This document shows positions 36,774 to 47,126 of a stretch of DNA of 64,000 bases, piece by piece (position 1 is the first letter of the stretch; every line of letters begins with the position of its first letter). Origin of the DNA: Tsukamurella paurometabola DSM 20162 (lineage in GTDB: Bacteria > Actinomycetota > Actinomycetes > Mycobacteriales > Mycobacteriaceae); contig NC_014158.1 in assembly GCF_000092225.1 (NCBI RefSeq), positions 3,038,001-3,102,000 on the forward strand, written 5' to 3'. A program made the translations under genes and the position numbers. The notes under the pieces were generated by a model. It was not told where the DNA came from. It saw nothing but the letters and a program-made list of their open reading frames with translations, and ran no database searches.

Positions 36774-38104
36774 TGCCCGTGCGCACGAGTGTCTTCCGGG
36801 CACGGCTGGTCGACACCGTCTCCGGTGCCAACGGCCCCGAGCTGCGGATCGAGCCCGACGGTGCGCTCGTCGTGCGCCCAGACGGAACGATCGGCTACCG
36901 CGGCCCGTGGTCCCGGTTGCCCGCCGAGTACTCGGCGGCACCGGTCACCGACCATCGCCGGGGCTACCTGCGCCCCGGGTTCGTGGATACCCATGTGCAC
37001 TTCCCGCAGGTCTTCTCGACCGGTGCCTACGGCGGAGGTCGGTTGCTCACCTGGCTGGAACGCTGCATCTTCCCGGCGGAGGCGCGCCTGCGTGACCCCG
37101 CCTTCGCTGAGGTCGCCGCCGAGGCATTCTGCGCGCGCCGGGCCGCGGTGGGCACCACCACCGCCCTGGTGTTCGGATCGGCCTTCCCACAGGCGCAGAA
37201 GGCGCTGTACACGCGGTCGCTCGCGTGGGGGCTACGCACCGTCTCCGGGCGCGGTGTGCAGACGCTCGGGCCGCCCGCGGCCGGTCCGCTGCTGACCGAC
37301 CTCGATACCGCACTCGGCCTGTGCCGCGATGAGATCGATGAGTGGCACGGGGCCGGTGGCGGATTGATCGGCGCAGCCGTGGTTCCGCGCTTCGCGCTGT
37401 CGCTGGCTCCCGCCGATATGCAACGACTCGCCACGCTCTACGACGAGGTTCGAGGGCGGGGCGTCTACTTCCACACCCACCTCTCGGAGAACGACTCGGG
37501 CCCTGACGGCGAGGTGGCTACCGTGCGCCGCACCTACGGGGTCGCGAACTACCTCGACGCCTACACCGGGTTCCTCGGCCGCCGTTCGGTCTTCGCCCAC
37601 GCCGTGCACTGCCACGACGACGAACTCGCCCGTCTGGCCGGGGCGGGCTCGTCGATCGCGCACTGTCCCGTCTCGCAGCTCTTCCTCGGGTCGGGCACGA
37701 TGCCGTGGCGGCGCACCGCCGACGCCGGCGTCACCGTGGCACTGGGCACCGATGTCGGTGCCGGCGACGAGTGGCTCCTGCCCCGCGTCGCGAACGCCGC
37801 GTACAAGGTGCACCTCAGCGACGGCGAGGGTTCGATCGCACTCGACGCCGCGACCTTGCTCGACCTGTGCACCCACGCAGGTGCCCGAGCCCTCGATCTC
37901 GATGATCGCATCGGAAACCTGGATGTGGGCATGGACGCCGACTTCGTGGTGATCGATCCCGACCGCTCGCCGGGGCTACGCGATCAGCTCGAGCACAGCG
38001 GCGGGAATGGGGCCGAAGCGGAGGTGTTCACCCTGCTCATGACGATGCGCGAGGACGCCGTGGCCTCGACCCACGTGCGTGGGCGGCGGGTTCACGCCCC
38101 CTAG
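36773..38104 (+). CDS. guaD: guanine deaminase
   Basis: This amidohydrolase converts guanine to xanthine, feeding xanthine dehydrogenase. In the 443-residue protein the metal site is PGFVDTHVHFPQ (His-x-His), HTHLSEN, FAHAVHC and the Asp in GTDVGAGDEWLLPR. HVHFPQ and RCIFPAEARL are hallmarks of guanine deaminases. The ATG at 36773 overlaps the permease stop (TGATG), so uptake and first breakdown step are coupled. It ends 1 bp before the convergent pucR stop. Confidence 0.93.
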   Translation: MPVRTSVFRARLVDTVSGANGPELRIEPDGALVVRPDGTIGYRGPWSRLPAEYSAAPVTDHRRGYLRPGFVDTHVHFPQVFSTGAYGGGRLLTWLERCIFPAEARLRDPAFAEVAAEAFCARRAAVGTTTALVFGSAFPQAQKALYTRSLAWGLRTVSGRGVQTLGPPAAGPLLTDLDTALGLCRDEIDEWHGAGGGLIGAAVVPRFALSLAPADMQRLATLYDEVRGRGVYFHTHLSENDSGPDGEVATVRRTYGVANYLDAYTGFLGRRSVFAHAVHCHDDELARLAGAGSSIAHCPVSQLFLGSGTMPWRRTADAGVTVALGTDVGAGDEWLLPRVANAAYKVHLSDGEGSIALDAATLLDLCTHAGARALDLDDRIGNLDVGMDADFVVIDPDRSPGLRDQLEHSGGNGAEAEVFTLLMTMREDAVASTHVRGRRVHAP

Positions 38105-38105
38105 C

Positions 38106-39566
38106 TCAGAGCAGTTCGAGCGCCAGCGAGACATCGACCCGGGCCCGGTTGTCCGCCAGATCGCGGCCGCTCAACTCGGCGGCTTTACCGATCCGGTAGC
38201 GCACGGAGTTCGGATGCAGGTGCAGCTCGTCGGCGGTCCGTACCCACGAGCCTCCGGTCGCCAAGAACACTCGTAGTGTAGCCACCAGCTCCGCACCGGA
38301 CCGCTGGTCGTGCTCGATGACGGGACCGAGAACCCTGGCCACGAAGTCTTCGCGAACCCGATCGGGGACGTAGGCGAACAACGCACGGGCCGAACTCAGT
38401 TCAGCGGCGGTGTGCATGCTCACGGAGTCGCCGTCCCCGAGATCGGCGGCCAGTCGCGCGGCCCGCACGGCGCCGCCCACCCCCTCGGCCGGCGACGGAT
38501 CGGAGACACCGATGCGTATGCGCCCGTCCACGATCGGTGCGACCCGCTCCAGGTGTCGGCGTAGCTCGGCACAGGCCGCCGCGACCGCTCCACCGGGCAC
38601 GTGCGCGATCACGTCACCGGTGTCCACGCCGACGGTGACCCGTGCCAGCGATACCAGGCCATCGCGCACCAGCCCGCGGAGCACCCGGGGATCGCGGCCA
38701 CGCACCACGACGACGCTGCCCGGACCGAGCGCACCGTCGCCGCCGACCATAGCCGCGACGGCCGCATCGCCGTCCGCGTCCACCAGTCTCGCGACATCGG
38801 ACTCCCGGGCGCGCACCAACGTGGTGATCGCGATGAACTCGTCATAGGCGTCCCATGCGTCGCGGCCGATCGCAGCGGGGACGGCTCCGAGGAACAGGTA
38901 CCACGCGGACGCGAGATTCCGGCGCGATCCCACCGGGACGAGCGTGCCGCCCGCGACCGCGAGCGGGAAGCTCCGGGTGGTCCGCGCGGCGGCGGCGATC
39001 TCGTCCAGCTGGTTATCGGTGGTCGCGAGCCCCACCGCCGCGACCCGCTTCCCGGCCGCGGTGATCAGCTGGCAACCGATTCCGGTGGCCGCCACCACCG
39101 AGGCCGCGATCTCGTCGAGCGCGCGACCCTCCGCGAGCGCCGCCAGCAACTTGCGGGACCGGTCGAGGGCCGCGTGTACCTGCTCCGCCTGCCGCTGGGC
39201 GGCGTGGATGAACGCCTGGGTCAGATCACCGAAGGAGACATCGGCCGGCACCGCGAACAGGGCCATCCCGGCTCGGGCGCAGGCGTCCACGAAATGGTCG
39301 GGTACCGCCCCGAAGTGATCCATACCCGCGCCGATCGCGACGGCACCGCCGGCAGCAGCGGAGTCGACGAACCGCACGCTCTCGGCCGCGTCCCCCGAGT
39401 GGAACAACAGCCCCGTCAGCACGAGTTCGCCGCCGCTGAGATACCGCTCGGGAACGGGTTGGTCGGTAGTGAAGACACGGCCGAGTTCGATCGCGCGGGC
39501 GTCACCGGGGTCGACGAGCAGGCGCAGCCGGAACTCCGGGTCGTCGATCAGCTGGCCCAGCCGCAC
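38106..39566 (-). CDS. pucR: PucR-family regulator of purine catabolism
   Basis: This 486-residue regulator has an N-terminal PucR sensor domain (RLGQLIDDPEFRLRLL to about 120, then a GAF-like middle) and a C-terminal HTH_30 domain (ELHLHPNSVRYRIGKAAEL, then a long terminal helix). Family members sense purine breakdown products and control xanthine dehydrogenase and ureide genes. GTG 39566 has a clear GGAAGGAG site; an upstream codon at 39617 lacks one. It is divergent from the xanthine dehydrogenase gene with a 107-bp shared promoter region, the likely binding place. Confidence 0.92.
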   Translation of the reverse strand: MRLGQLIDDPEFRLRLLVDPGDARAIELGRVFTTDQPVPERYLSGGELVLTGLLFHSGDAAESVRFVDSAAAGGAVAIGAGMDHFGAVPDHFVDACARAGMALFAVPADVSFGDLTQAFIHAAQRQAEQVHAALDRSRKLLAALAEGRALDEIAASVVAATGIGCQLITAAGKRVAAVGLATTDNQLDEIAAAARTTRSFPLAVAGGTLVPVGSRRNLASAWYLFLGAVPAAIGRDAWDAYDEFIAITTLVRARESDVARLVDADGDAAVAAMVGGDGALGPGSVVVVRGRDPRVLRGLVRDGLVSLARVTVGVDTGDVIAHVPGGAVAAACAELRRHLERVAPIVDGRIRIGVSDPSPAEGVGGAVRAARLAADLGDGDSVSMHTAAELSSARALFAYVPDRVREDFVARVLGPVIEHDQRSGAELVATLRVFLATGGSWVRTADELHLHPNSVRYRIGKAAELSGRDLADNRARVDVSLALELL

Positions 39567-39673
39567 GGCGCACTCCTTCCGTCGTAGATTCCCACAATAA
39601 GGTCGCCGTGTAACCACAGGATTTCGTAGCCGGAGCGGTGTCCTCGGACTGCGGAAGCCCGTTGAATCGACCC

Positions 39674-42600
39674 ATGGACCTCCCCACCATCGCCACCGTG
39701 ATCGCCCCCGGCGAGCGGGGCGCGCTCCCCGGATCCGGGCTGCTCGTCGCGGGTGGCACCTGGGTCTTCTCCGAGCCGCAGCTCGAACACACCACGCTCG
39801 TCGACTTGATGGCCCTGGGCTGGCGGCCGGTCACTGTGCGATCCGACGGCGTGGACGTGGCGGCCACCGCGACCCTCGAGGAGTTGGCGACGTTCGCATT
39901 CCCCGGCGACTGGCCGGCGACGCGACTGTTCGGGGAGGCCGCGCAGTGCCTGCTCGCCTCGTTCAAAGTGCTCGGTGCCGCGACGATCGGCGGGAATCTC
40001 GCGCTGGCCTACCCGGCCGGGGCCATGATCGCGGTCGCGGTGGCGCTGCAGGCCGAGGTGCTCATCTGGCGGGCCGCCGGCACCGTCGACGTGGTTGCGG
40101 CGGAGGACTTCGTGCGCTGGAGCGGTCGCACCGTGCTCGAACCCGGCGATGTGATCCGCAGTCTGCTCTTTCCGGCCGCCACTCTCGCCGCGCCCACAGC
40201 GCTACGGAAAGCCGCGATGGCCGATCGCGGACGTTCTGGAGTGCTGGTGATCGGCCGCACCGAACCGGACGGAACTCCGCGGCTCGTGGTGACGGCGGCC
40301 ACGCACCGGCCGGTGGTCCTCGGCTCGGGAACCCCGTGGGCGTCGGCGGGTTCGACGATTCCGGACGAGCTGTTCGTCGACGATGTCCACGGGGCCGCCG
40401 ATTGGCGGCGTGCGGTGGTCGGGGTCCTCGCCGCCGAGGTCCGCCGCCGAGTTGGGCTGGGCGTCGTGAAGCTCACCGTGGACGGTCGCGCCGTCGAGGT
40501 CGACGCGGGCCCCGGCCGCTGCCTGCGCACCGTGCTGCGCGATGTGGGTGCCCACGCGGTCAAACGCGGCTGCGACCACGGCGACTGCGGAGCGTGCACC
40601 GTGCTGGTGAACGGCATCGCTCGGCACTCATGCATCACTCCGGCGTTCCGGGCCGACGGTGCGGAGATCGTCACCGCCGAGGGGTTGGCCCCGGCGGGCG
40701 AGACCGGCGCTGTGGCCGGCGATTTCGTCGCTGCGGCGGGATTCCAGTGCGGTTACTGCACGCCGGGAATGGTGGTCACGGCGACCGCGCACCGCCAAGG
40801 GCAGGGCCCCCGCGACGAATCGGAGGCCTTCAAAGGCAACCTGTGCCGGTGTACGGGTTACCGGTCGATCCGCAGCGCGCTCGCCGGCGAGGCCGGCGCC
40901 GAGTGTCCGCGGGCGCCCGCGGCGCACCCCGTGGCGACCGGGACGGCGGCGTTCACCCTGGACGAGGCGCCACCCGTGGGAACCCTCCACCTGCGATTCG
41001 TGCTGAGCCCACACGCGCACGCCCGGATGCTCACCGTGGATGCGACACCCGCGCTGGCGATCGCCGGTGTGCGCGCGGTGCTCGGCCCGGACGACGATCC
41101 CGGTGTGCTGCATTCCTGGGCCCGTCACCATCATCGCGAGGACGATCCCGACGATACGGTGCTCTACGACAGCATCGCCCGGTACGTGGGCCAGCGGATG
41201 GTCGCCGTCCTCGCGGACGATCCGCGGGCGGCCGAGCGCGGCGCCGCGGCGGTGATGGTGGAGTACGAGGTCCTGCCCCCGGTGCTCGACCCGGAAACGG
41301 CGATGGGCTCGACGGTCCTGGTGCACGGGGACAAGGGCGCCGCCTCTCGGATCGCCGACGCCGGGCGCAATCTCGTGGCCGCTGGTTCGGCGCACACCGG
41401 AGACGTCGAGCACGGGCTCGATGCGGCGGCGTACACGGTGGACGAGGTATGGCGCACCGGGCGAGTACAGCACGTCCATCTGGAGACCCATTGCGCCCGA
41501 GCGTGGGTCGCCGACGACGGCCGCCTGACTGTGCGCAGTTCCACGCAGGTGCCCTTCCTCGTCCGTGACGAGCTGGCGCTGGTGCTGGGTCTCGACCGGG
41601 ACCGGGTACGCGTGCTCACGGGACGGGTCGGTGGCGGTTTCGGGGGGAAGCAGGAGATGCTGCTGGAGGCCTACGTCGCGCACGCCGCACTCCGTCTGGG
41701 CGTTCCGGTGCAATGCGAGATGACCCGGCGCGAGCAGTTCGTCTCCGCGCCCTCGCGGCATCCGATGCGGGTGCGTGTCCGCGCGGGTTGCGATAGCGAC
41801 GGCGTGCTCACCGCGCTCGACATCGATGTGCTCGCCGATGCCGGTGCCTACGGCAATCATTCGACAGGCGTGATGTTCCATGGCTGCAGCGAATCCGTCG
41901 CGGTGTATCGATGCCCGAACAAGCGGATCGAAGCGCGGGCGGTGTACACGAATACGCTGCCGTCCGGCGCCTTCCGGGGATACGGGCTGGGGCAGGTCGG
42001 CTTCGCCATCGAGGGTGCGATGACCGAACTGGCGGTGCAGGCGGGGCTGGATCCGGTGGAGTTCCGGCGCCGCAATGTAGTCCGCCCCGGAGACCCGCTG
42101 GTGGACTTCCACGTGGCCGGCCCGGATCCGGAACACGGTGATCTCACCTACGGCGGCAGCTACGGACTGGACCAGTGTCTCGACGCGGTGGACCGGCGGT
42201 TGGGCACGCCGGCGGACGGTCCGCCCGGGTGGGCGATCGGCCGTGGCGCCGCACTTGCGATGATCGCGACACTGCCGCCGCGGGGGCACGTCGCCGATGC
42301 CACCGTCGAGCTGACGACCGAGGGGCCGGTGCTCTCGGTGGGCACGGCGGAGTTCGGGAACGGCACCACTACCGTGTTGGGACAACTCGTGGCCCGGTCG
42401 CTCGGTTGCCGCCCGGACGAGGTGACGATCCGGCAGTCCGATACCGACGCGGTCGGGCACGACACGGGCGCCTTCGGATCCGCGGGCACCGTCGTGGCGG
42501 GGCGGGCGGTGCTCGCCGCCGCCGAGGACGCAGCCGGACAGGTGCGCGCCGCCCTGAGTCTCGGACCGCAGGCACCGCTCGATGGAATCTCGTTGCGGGA

Positions 42601-43093
42601 CTTCGCCGGGACGGTCGGACGCGGGCGGCACGACGGTACGCCGCGCTCGCTGGCCTTCAATGTGCAGGGTTTCACGGTGGCCGTGCGGCGCGAGACCGGC
42701 GAGGTGCGGATCCTGCGGTCCGTGCATGCGGCCGATGCCGGGACGGTACTCAATCCCGAACAGTTGCGGGGGCAGATCGAAGGCGCGGTGGTGCAGGCGC
42801 TCGGCACGGCGATGTACGAGGAGATGCGGATCGATGAGTCCGGGGCGGTGGAGAATCCAGAGCTGCGGAACTACCACGTGCCCCAGATCGGCGATGCCCC
42901 CGACACCGAGGTGGTCTTCGCAGAGACGCACGACGAGCTCGGCCCACTGGGCGCGAAGTCGATGAGTGAAGCGCCGTACAACCCGGTGGCCCCGGCACTG
43001 GCCGCCGCCGTCGCCGACGCGATCGGCACGCCGATCCGGACGCTGCCCTTGTCCCGGGATCGAGTGTGGCGGGCGAGCTCGGACAGACGCTGA
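39674..43093 (+). CDS. single-chain xanthine dehydrogenase, domain order FAD-2Fe2S-Mo
   Basis: This 1139-residue molybdenum hydroxylase oxidises xanthine (and hypoxanthine) to urate. Residues about 1-260 are the FAD domain ([27 protein letters not shown]). About 263-405 is the 2Fe-2S part with [25 protein letters not shown] and [10 protein letters not shown]. The rest is the molybdopterin part: [32 protein letters not shown] with the substrate Arg, and the catalytic Glu in [15 protein letters not shown]. Animal enzymes run 2Fe2S-FAD-Mo and most bacteria use separate chains, so this order is unusual. ATG 39674 is preferred over GTG 39638. Confidence 0.9.
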   Translation: MDLPTIATVIAPGERGALPGSGLLVAGGTWVFSEPQLEHTTLVDLMALGWRPVTVRSDGVDVAATATLEELATFAFPGDWPATRLFGEAAQCLLASFKVLGAATIGGNLALAYPAGAMIAVAVALQAEVLIWRAAGTVDVVAAEDFVRWSGRTVLEPGDVIRSLLFPAATLAAPTALRKAAMADRGRSGVLVIGRTEPDGTPRLVVTAATHRPVVLGSGTPWASAGSTIPDELFVDDVHGAADWRRAVVGVLAAEVRRRVGLGVVKLTVDGRAVEVDAGPGRCLRTVLRDVGAHAVKRGCDHGDCGACTVLVNGIARHSCITPAFRADGAEIVTAEGLAPAGETGAVAGDFVAAAGFQCGYCTPGMVVTATAHRQGQGPRDESEAFKGNLCRCTGYRSIRSALAGEAGAECPRAPAAHPVATGTAAFTLDEAPPVGTLHLRFVLSPHAHARMLTVDATPALAIAGVRAVLGPDDDPGVLHSWARHHHREDDPDDTVLYDSIARYVGQRMVAVLADDPRAAERGAAAVMVEYEVLPPVLDPETAMGSTVLVHGDKGAASRIADAGRNLVAAGSAHTGDVEHGLDAAAYTVDEVWRTGRVQHVHLETHCARAWVADDGRLTVRSSTQVPFLVRDELALVLGLDRDRVRVLTGRVGGGFGGKQEMLLEAYVAHAALRLGVPVQCEMTRREQFVSAPSRHPMRVRVRAGCDSDGVLTALDIDVLADAGAYGNHSTGVMFHGCSESVAVYRCPNKRIEARAVYTNTLPSGAFRGYGLGQVGFAIEGAMTELAVQAGLDPVEFRRRNVVRPGDPLVDFHVAGPDPEHGDLTYGGSYGLDQCLDAVDRRLGTPADGPPGWAIGRGAALAMIATLPPRGHVADATVELTTEGPVLSVGTAEFGNGTTTVLGQLVARSLGCRPDEVTIRQSDTDAVGHDTGAFGSAGTVVAGRAVLAAAEDAAGQVRAALSLGPQAPLDGISLRDFAGTVGRGRHDGTPRSLAFNVQGFTVAVRRETGEVRILRSVHAADAGTVLNPEQLRGQIEGAVVQALGTAMYEEMRIDESGAVENPELRNYHVPQIGDAPDTEVVFAETHDELGPLGAKSMSEAPYNPVAPALAAAVADAIGTPIRTLPLSRDRVWRASSDRR

Positions 43094-43157
43094 CACGCAT
43101 CAGGCGCCGGACGGCCGTCCACGACGTCGTGCGGAGGCCTCTCGCGAAGACGACGGA

Positions 43158-43188
43158 GGGCGCCGCCCGGATAATCCGGATGGCGCCC
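43158..43188. terminator. bidirectional hairpin between xanthine dehydrogenase and nrdE
   Basis: GGGCGCC pairs with GGCGCCC, and inside CCGGA pairs with TCCGG around a TAA loop, with a 2-nt internal mismatch. It sits in the 113-bp gap between two convergent genes and can stop transcription from both. Confidence 0.65.
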
Positions 43189-43206
43189 GTTCGCCGTGCG
43201 CGCTGA

Positions 43207-45390
43207 CTACAGCATGCAGCTGACGCAGCCCTCGACCTCAGTGCCCTCGAGCGCCATCTGCCGCAGGCGGATGTAGTACAGGGTCTTGATCCCCTTGCGC
43301 CATGCGTAGATCTGGGCACGGTTCACATCGCGGGTGGTGGCGGTGTCCTTGAAGAACAGCGTCAGCGACAGGCCCTGATCCACGTGCTGCGTGGCCGCGG
43401 CGTAGGTGTCGATGATCTTCTCGTACCCGATCTCGTAGGCATCCTGGTAGTACTCCAGGTTGTCGTTGTCCATGTAGGGCGCCGGGTAGTAGACGCGGCC
43501 GATCTTCCCCTCCTTGCGGATCTCGATCTTCGCCGCAACGGGGTGGATCGAGCTGGTGGAGTGGTTGATGTAGCTGATCGAACCGGTGGGCGGCACGGCC
43601 TGCAGGTTCTGGTTGTACAGACCGTACTGCTGCACATCGGCCTTGAGCGCGCGCCAGTCGTCCTGCGTGGGGATGCGGATCTCGGAGTCGGCGAACAACC
43701 CGATCACCTTGTCGGTGGCCGGCTTCCACTCCTGATCGATGTACTTGTCGAAGAACTCGCCCGACGCGTACTTGCTGTCCTCGAAGCCTCCGAAGGACTG
43801 ACCGCGCTCCCGTGCGATGGCGTTCGAGGCGCGGATCGCGTGGAAGAGCACCGTGTAGAAGTAGATGTTCGTGAAGTCGACGCCCTCCTCCGAACCGTAG
43901 AAGACGCGCTCACGGGCGAGGTAGCCGTGCAGGTTCATCTGCCCCAGACCGATGGCATGGCTCAGGTTGTTGCCGTGCTCGATCGACGGCACCGACGTGA
44001 TGGCGGTCTGGTCCGAGACCGCGGTGAGGCCGCGGATCGCGGTCTCGATGGTGGCGCCGAAGTCGGGGCTGTCCATGGTCTTCGCGATGTTCAGCGAGCC
44101 CAGGTTGCACGAGATGTCCTTGCCGATTTCGGCATAGGACAGGTCGTCGTTGTACGTGGACGGCGTGGACACCTGCAGGATCTCGCTGCACAGGTTGGAG
44201 TGAGTGATCTTGCCCGCGATCGGGTTCGCCCGGTTCACGGTGTCCTCGTACATGATGTACGGGTAGCCCGACTCGAACTGCAGCTCGGCGAGCGTCTGGA
44301 AGAACTCGCGGGCGTTGATCTTGGTCTTGCGGATCCGCGAGTCGTCGACCATCTCGTGGTACTTCTCCGTGACGTTGACGTCCGCGAAGGGAACCCCGTA
44401 CACGCGCTCCACGTCGTACGGCGAGAACAGGTACATGTCGTCGTTGTTCTTGGCCAGCTCGAAGGTGATGTCGGGGATCACCACGCCGAGACTCAGCGTC
44501 TTGATGCGGATCTTCTCATCCGCGTTCTCGCGCTTGGTGTCGAGGAAGCGGTAGATATCGGGGTGGTGCGCGTGCAGGTACACCGCGCCCGCGCCCTGGC
44601 GGGCGCCCAACTGGTTGGCATAGCTGAAGGAGTCCTCCAGCAGCTTCATGATCGGGATGACGCCGGAGCTCTGGTTCTCGATCTTCTTGATCGGCGCGCC
44701 GTGCTCGCGGATGTTGCTGAGCAGCAGCGCCACTCCACCGCCGCGCTTGGACAGTTGCAGCGCCGAGTTGATGGAGCGGCCGATCGACTCCATGTTGTCC
44801 TCGATGCGCAGCAGGAAGCAGGAGACGGGCTCGCCACGCTGCTTCTTGCCCGAGTTCAGGAAGGTGGGGGTGGCCGGCTGGAAGCGGCCCGCGATGATCT
44901 CGTCGACCAGGCTTGTTGCCAGCTTCTCGTCGCCATCGGCGAGGGTGAGCGCCACCATGCACACACGATCCTCGAAGCGCTCCAGATACCGCTTACCGTC
45001 GAAGGTCTTCAGCGTGTAGCTGGTGTAGTACTTGAACGCGCCCAGGAAGGTGGGAAACCGGAACTTCTTGGCGTAGGCGGCATCGAAGAGGTTCTTGACG
45101 AAGGCGCGGCTGTACTTGTCCAGCACCTCGGGCTCGTAGTAGTTCTCCTCGACGAGGTAATCGAGCTTCTCGTCGAGGTTGTGAAAGAACACCGTGTTCT
45201 GGTTGACGTGCTGCAGGAAGTACTGCCGCGCCGCCTCTCGGTCCTTGTCGAACTGGATGTTGCCGTCCCGGTCGTACAGGTTCAGCATCGCGTTGAGCGC
45301 GTGGAAGTCGAGCTCGGAGTGGCCGCCCGGACCGGCGTGGACGCCGGACTGGCTGACGGAGGGTGCGAGGTCTTCTTGGGTTGCGGTCAT
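43207..45390 (-). CDS. nrdE: class Ib ribonucleotide reductase large subunit NrdE
   Basis: NrdE (727 aa) is the catalytic subunit that reduces ribonucleoside diphosphates. Active-site cysteines are in [19 protein letters not shown] (the thiyl-radical Cys with its Asn and Glu neighbours) and DISCNLGS, and the C-terminal CVSC pair is re-reduced by NrdH. The two tyrosines of the radical path (KTLYYIRL) are kept. The N-terminus is the short class Ib type without the usual ATP cone. The ATG overlaps the nrdI stop by 4 nt. Gene order nrdHIE equals that of M. tuberculosis (Rv3053c-Rv3051c). Confidence 0.97.
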   Translation of the reverse strand: MTATQEDLAPSVSQSGVHAGPGGHSELDFHALNAMLNLYDRDGNIQFDKDREAARQYFLQHVNQNTVFFHNLDEKLDYLVEENYYEPEVLDKYSRAFVKNLFDAAYAKKFRFPTFLGAFKYYTSYTLKTFDGKRYLERFEDRVCMVALTLADGDEKLATSLVDEIIAGRFQPATPTFLNSGKKQRGEPVSCFLLRIEDNMESIGRSINSALQLSKRGGGVALLLSNIREHGAPIKKIENQSSGVIPIMKLLEDSFSYANQLGARQGAGAVYLHAHHPDIYRFLDTKRENADEKIRIKTLSLGVVIPDITFELAKNNDDMYLFSPYDVERVYGVPFADVNVTEKYHEMVDDSRIRKTKINAREFFQTLAELQFESGYPYIMYEDTVNRANPIAGKITHSNLCSEILQVSTPSTYNDDLSYAEIGKDISCNLGSLNIAKTMDSPDFGATIETAIRGLTAVSDQTAITSVPSIEHGNNLSHAIGLGQMNLHGYLARERVFYGSEEGVDFTNIYFYTVLFHAIRASNAIARERGQSFGGFEDSKYASGEFFDKYIDQEWKPATDKVIGLFADSEIRIPTQDDWRALKADVQQYGLYNQNLQAVPPTGSISYINHSTSSIHPVAAKIEIRKEGKIGRVYYPAPYMDNDNLEYYQDAYEIGYEKIIDTYAAATQHVDQGLSLTLFFKDTATTRDVNRAQIYAWRKGIKTLYYIRLRQMALEGTEVEGCVSCML

Positions 45391-45851
45391 GAGCGCGCGG
45401 TTTCCTTGCGGTCGGTGGTGCGGTGTTCGGGGGCGGCGAAGAAGTCAGTGAGCCCGCTGCGGACGCGATCCACGTCCTCTGCGGTTCCCATGAGCTCGAA
45501 CCGGTAGAGGTAGGGGATCTTGCACTTGCGGGAGATGACGTCTCCCGCGTAGCAGAACTCTTCGCCGAAGTTGGTGTTGCCGGCCGCGATGACGGCCCGG
45601 ATCAGCGAACGGTTGTGCGCATCGTTGAGGAACCGGATCACCTGCTTGGGGACGTATCCCCCGCCGGAGACCGCCGTGGCCTGCTTCCCACCGCCGTAGG
45701 TGGGGGTGATCAGGACGAAGGGTTCGTCGACGGTGATCGGCTCGCCCGCTCGGGCCACCGGGATGCGCTTGGCGCGCAGACCCAGCTTCTTCACGAATCG
45801 GTGCGTGTTCTCCGACACCGACGAGAAGTAGACGACGAGCGGGGCCGACAT
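45387..45851 (-). CDS. nrdI: NrdI flavodoxin-like activator
   Basis: NrdI is an FMN protein that supplies the oxidant for assembling the dimanganese-tyrosyl radical in NrdF. The 154-residue protein has the flavodoxin-like opening [15 protein letters not shown] (phosphate loop), [16 protein letters not shown] and [15 protein letters not shown], all typical of the NrdI family. It overlaps nrdE by 4 nt and follows nrdH by 3 nt, so the three are made together. Its partner NrdF is encoded about 24 kb away at 20830-21834. Confidence 0.96.
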   Translation of the reverse strand: MSAPLVVYFSSVSENTHRFVKKLGLRAKRIPVARAGEPITVDEPFVLITPTYGGGKQATAVSGGGYVPKQVIRFLNDAHNRSLIRAVIAAGNTNFGEEFCYAGDVISRKCKIPYLYRFELMGTAEDVDRVRSGLTDFFAAPEHRTTDRKETARS

Positions 45852-45854
45852 GGT

Positions 45855-46103
45855 CTAAGCCGTGGCCGTGGCGGCGACGAGTGCCTTGATCCGATCGGGG
45901 CGGAAGCCCGACCAGTGATCCTCGCCCGCGACGACGACCGGCGCCTGCAGGTAGCCGAGGGCCATCACGTAGTCCCGCGCCTCCGGCTCCTCCGTGATGT
46001 CCACCAGCCGGTACTCGAGGCCGGCCTTGTCCAGCGCCTTGTACGTGGCGTTGCACTGCACACACGCGGGCTTGGTGTAGACGGTGATCTCGACCTGGCT
46101 CAT
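45855..46103 (-). CDS. nrdH: NrdH glutaredoxin-like reductant
   Basis: NrdH is the thioredoxin-reductase-dependent electron donor for NrdEF. The 82-residue protein has the redox motif CVQC in VYTKPACVQCNATYKALD, and the NrdH-specific WSGFRPD near the C-terminus. The ATG at 46103 has a GGGGAGCC ribosome site. The same frame stays open to 46346, but that upstream part covers the NrdR boxes and is not protein-like. First gene of the nrdHIE operon. Confidence 0.96.
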   Translation of the reverse strand: MSQVEITVYTKPACVQCNATYKALDKAGLEYRLVDITEEPEARDYVMALGYLQAPVVVAGEDHWSGFRPDRIKALVAATATA

Positions 46104-46456
46104 GGGACGGCTCCCCTTCATCGGATGTGAGTTCCCGGCGGCGCCTGGAACTCGATTATGGACCTGTGGACTGACAAGTTCTTCGTCGCCCGCATCCGCC
46201 GGTACGGCGTTTGCCTGCGTGAACTCGTTCCGCCCGCCGAGGCGTCTTCCGATGCCCGTGGAGCCGTCCGTTCGCCCGGTGAGGGCGCCCGCTCGCGCAG
46301 TGCTCAGAACACTACACCTAGTGGTCGTCACTAGGAAGCGACACAACCACTTGCGAACAACATTTGTGAAATTACCAGGTCGTAAGGCTGCCGGTCACTC
46401 CTTGTACATCGTGAATCCCCAGGACACGCCGCGTGCGCGCGACACGCCGGGCGGCG
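46104..46456 (-). promoter_or_regulatory. nrdH upstream region with paired NrdR-like boxes
   Basis: This 353-bp stretch without a gene holds ACACTACACCTAGTGG (46309-46324) and ACACAACCACTTGCGA (46341-46356), two NrdR-like boxes starting 32 bp apart. On the minus strand the first contains TAGTGT, a possible -10, which would give a leader of about 200 nt. A second possible -10 (CATAAT) lies near 46155-46160. I see no riboswitch fold I recognise and no small gene. Confidence 0.72.
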
Positions 46457-46990
46457 CTATCGCACCGGCTGCACGAGCCGCTCGACGAGGTCCCCGGCGC
46501 GTCGCACCGCCTCGTCGTGCTCGCGGGGCGACTTACCGTCCAGGCCCGAGATCGGGAACTCCTCGACGAGCCCCTCGGGAACTTCGCCACCGGCGATCGT
46601 CACGGCCCGCTCGGCGTCACCGAGCGTGGTGTCGAGCCGATGCCCCACTCCGGCCAGCGCGACGCGCTTGCCGGACAGCACGCTGTCGCCGTAGGGCCGC
46701 GAGCCCCAATCGATGACGTTCTTCAGCACGGCACTCAGCGTGCCGTTGTTCGGAGGCGCCAGCAGCAGCAGCGCGTCCGCCGCACGAATCCGCTCCCGGA
46801 GCGCCACCGCGGCGGCAGGCGCCTGCGCACCGTCGATGTCCTCGTTGTAGAAGGGCACCTCGGCGATGCCGTCGGCGATCTCGACCCGCACACCGTGCGG
46901 CGGGTTCTCGGCGATCACTTCGGCGAGCTCGCGATTGAGCGATGCATTCCGCAGCGATCCGACGATCGCGAGGACGGTGATATCGGACAT
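46457..46990 (-). CDS. NADPH-dependent FMN reductase-family protein
   Basis: This 177-residue flavodoxin-fold oxidoreductase has the FMN phosphate loop IVGSLRNASLNRELAEV, VPFYNEDIDG and the flavin-contacting APPNNGTLSAVLKNVIDWGSR. The family reduces quinones, azo compounds or free FMN with NADPH. It is syntenic with Rv3054c of M. tuberculosis (from memory). It is divergent from a TetR regulator with a palindrome between the two starts, so that regulator probably controls it. The physiological substrate is unknown. Confidence 0.88.
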   Translation of the reverse strand: MSDITVLAIVGSLRNASLNRELAEVIAENPPHGVRVEIADGIAEVPFYNEDIDGAQAPAAAVALRERIRAADALLLLAPPNNGTLSAVLKNVIDWGSRPYGDSVLSGKRVALAGVGHRLDTTLGDAERAVTIAGGEVPEGLVEEFPISGLDGKSPREHDEAVRRAGDLVERLVQPVR

Positions 46991-47055
46991 GTTCTGAACT
47001 CCTCAGTTCGCAGGCCGGATCGTCGGCCCGGGCGGGCCGCTTCCACCTGAAGCTA

Positions 47056-47071
47056 ACGGACTTCGGTCCGT
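47056..47071. promoter_or_regulatory. palindromic operator between FMN reductase and TetR genes
   Basis: ACGGACTTCGGTCCGT is a perfect 6-bp inverted repeat with a TTCG centre, 65 bp from the reductase start and 55 bp from the regulator start. It is a likely TetR site serving both genes. Confidence 0.65.
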
Positions 47072-47126
47072 ATTTCTTCCCCGAGATCATGGTGAGTGGA
47101 AATCGCGCCCGGTACGCTCACTTTCG

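Noticed and set aside
40628-43096. An 822-codon minus-strand open frame over the xanthine dehydrogenase gene
   Set aside because: The opposite strand encodes all cofactor motifs; the antisense product is Arg/His-rich and featureless.
43384-45507. A 707-codon plus-strand open frame over nrdE
   Set aside because: It is antisense to a fully conserved nrdE and its product (mostly V, L, R, D) has no recognisable domain.
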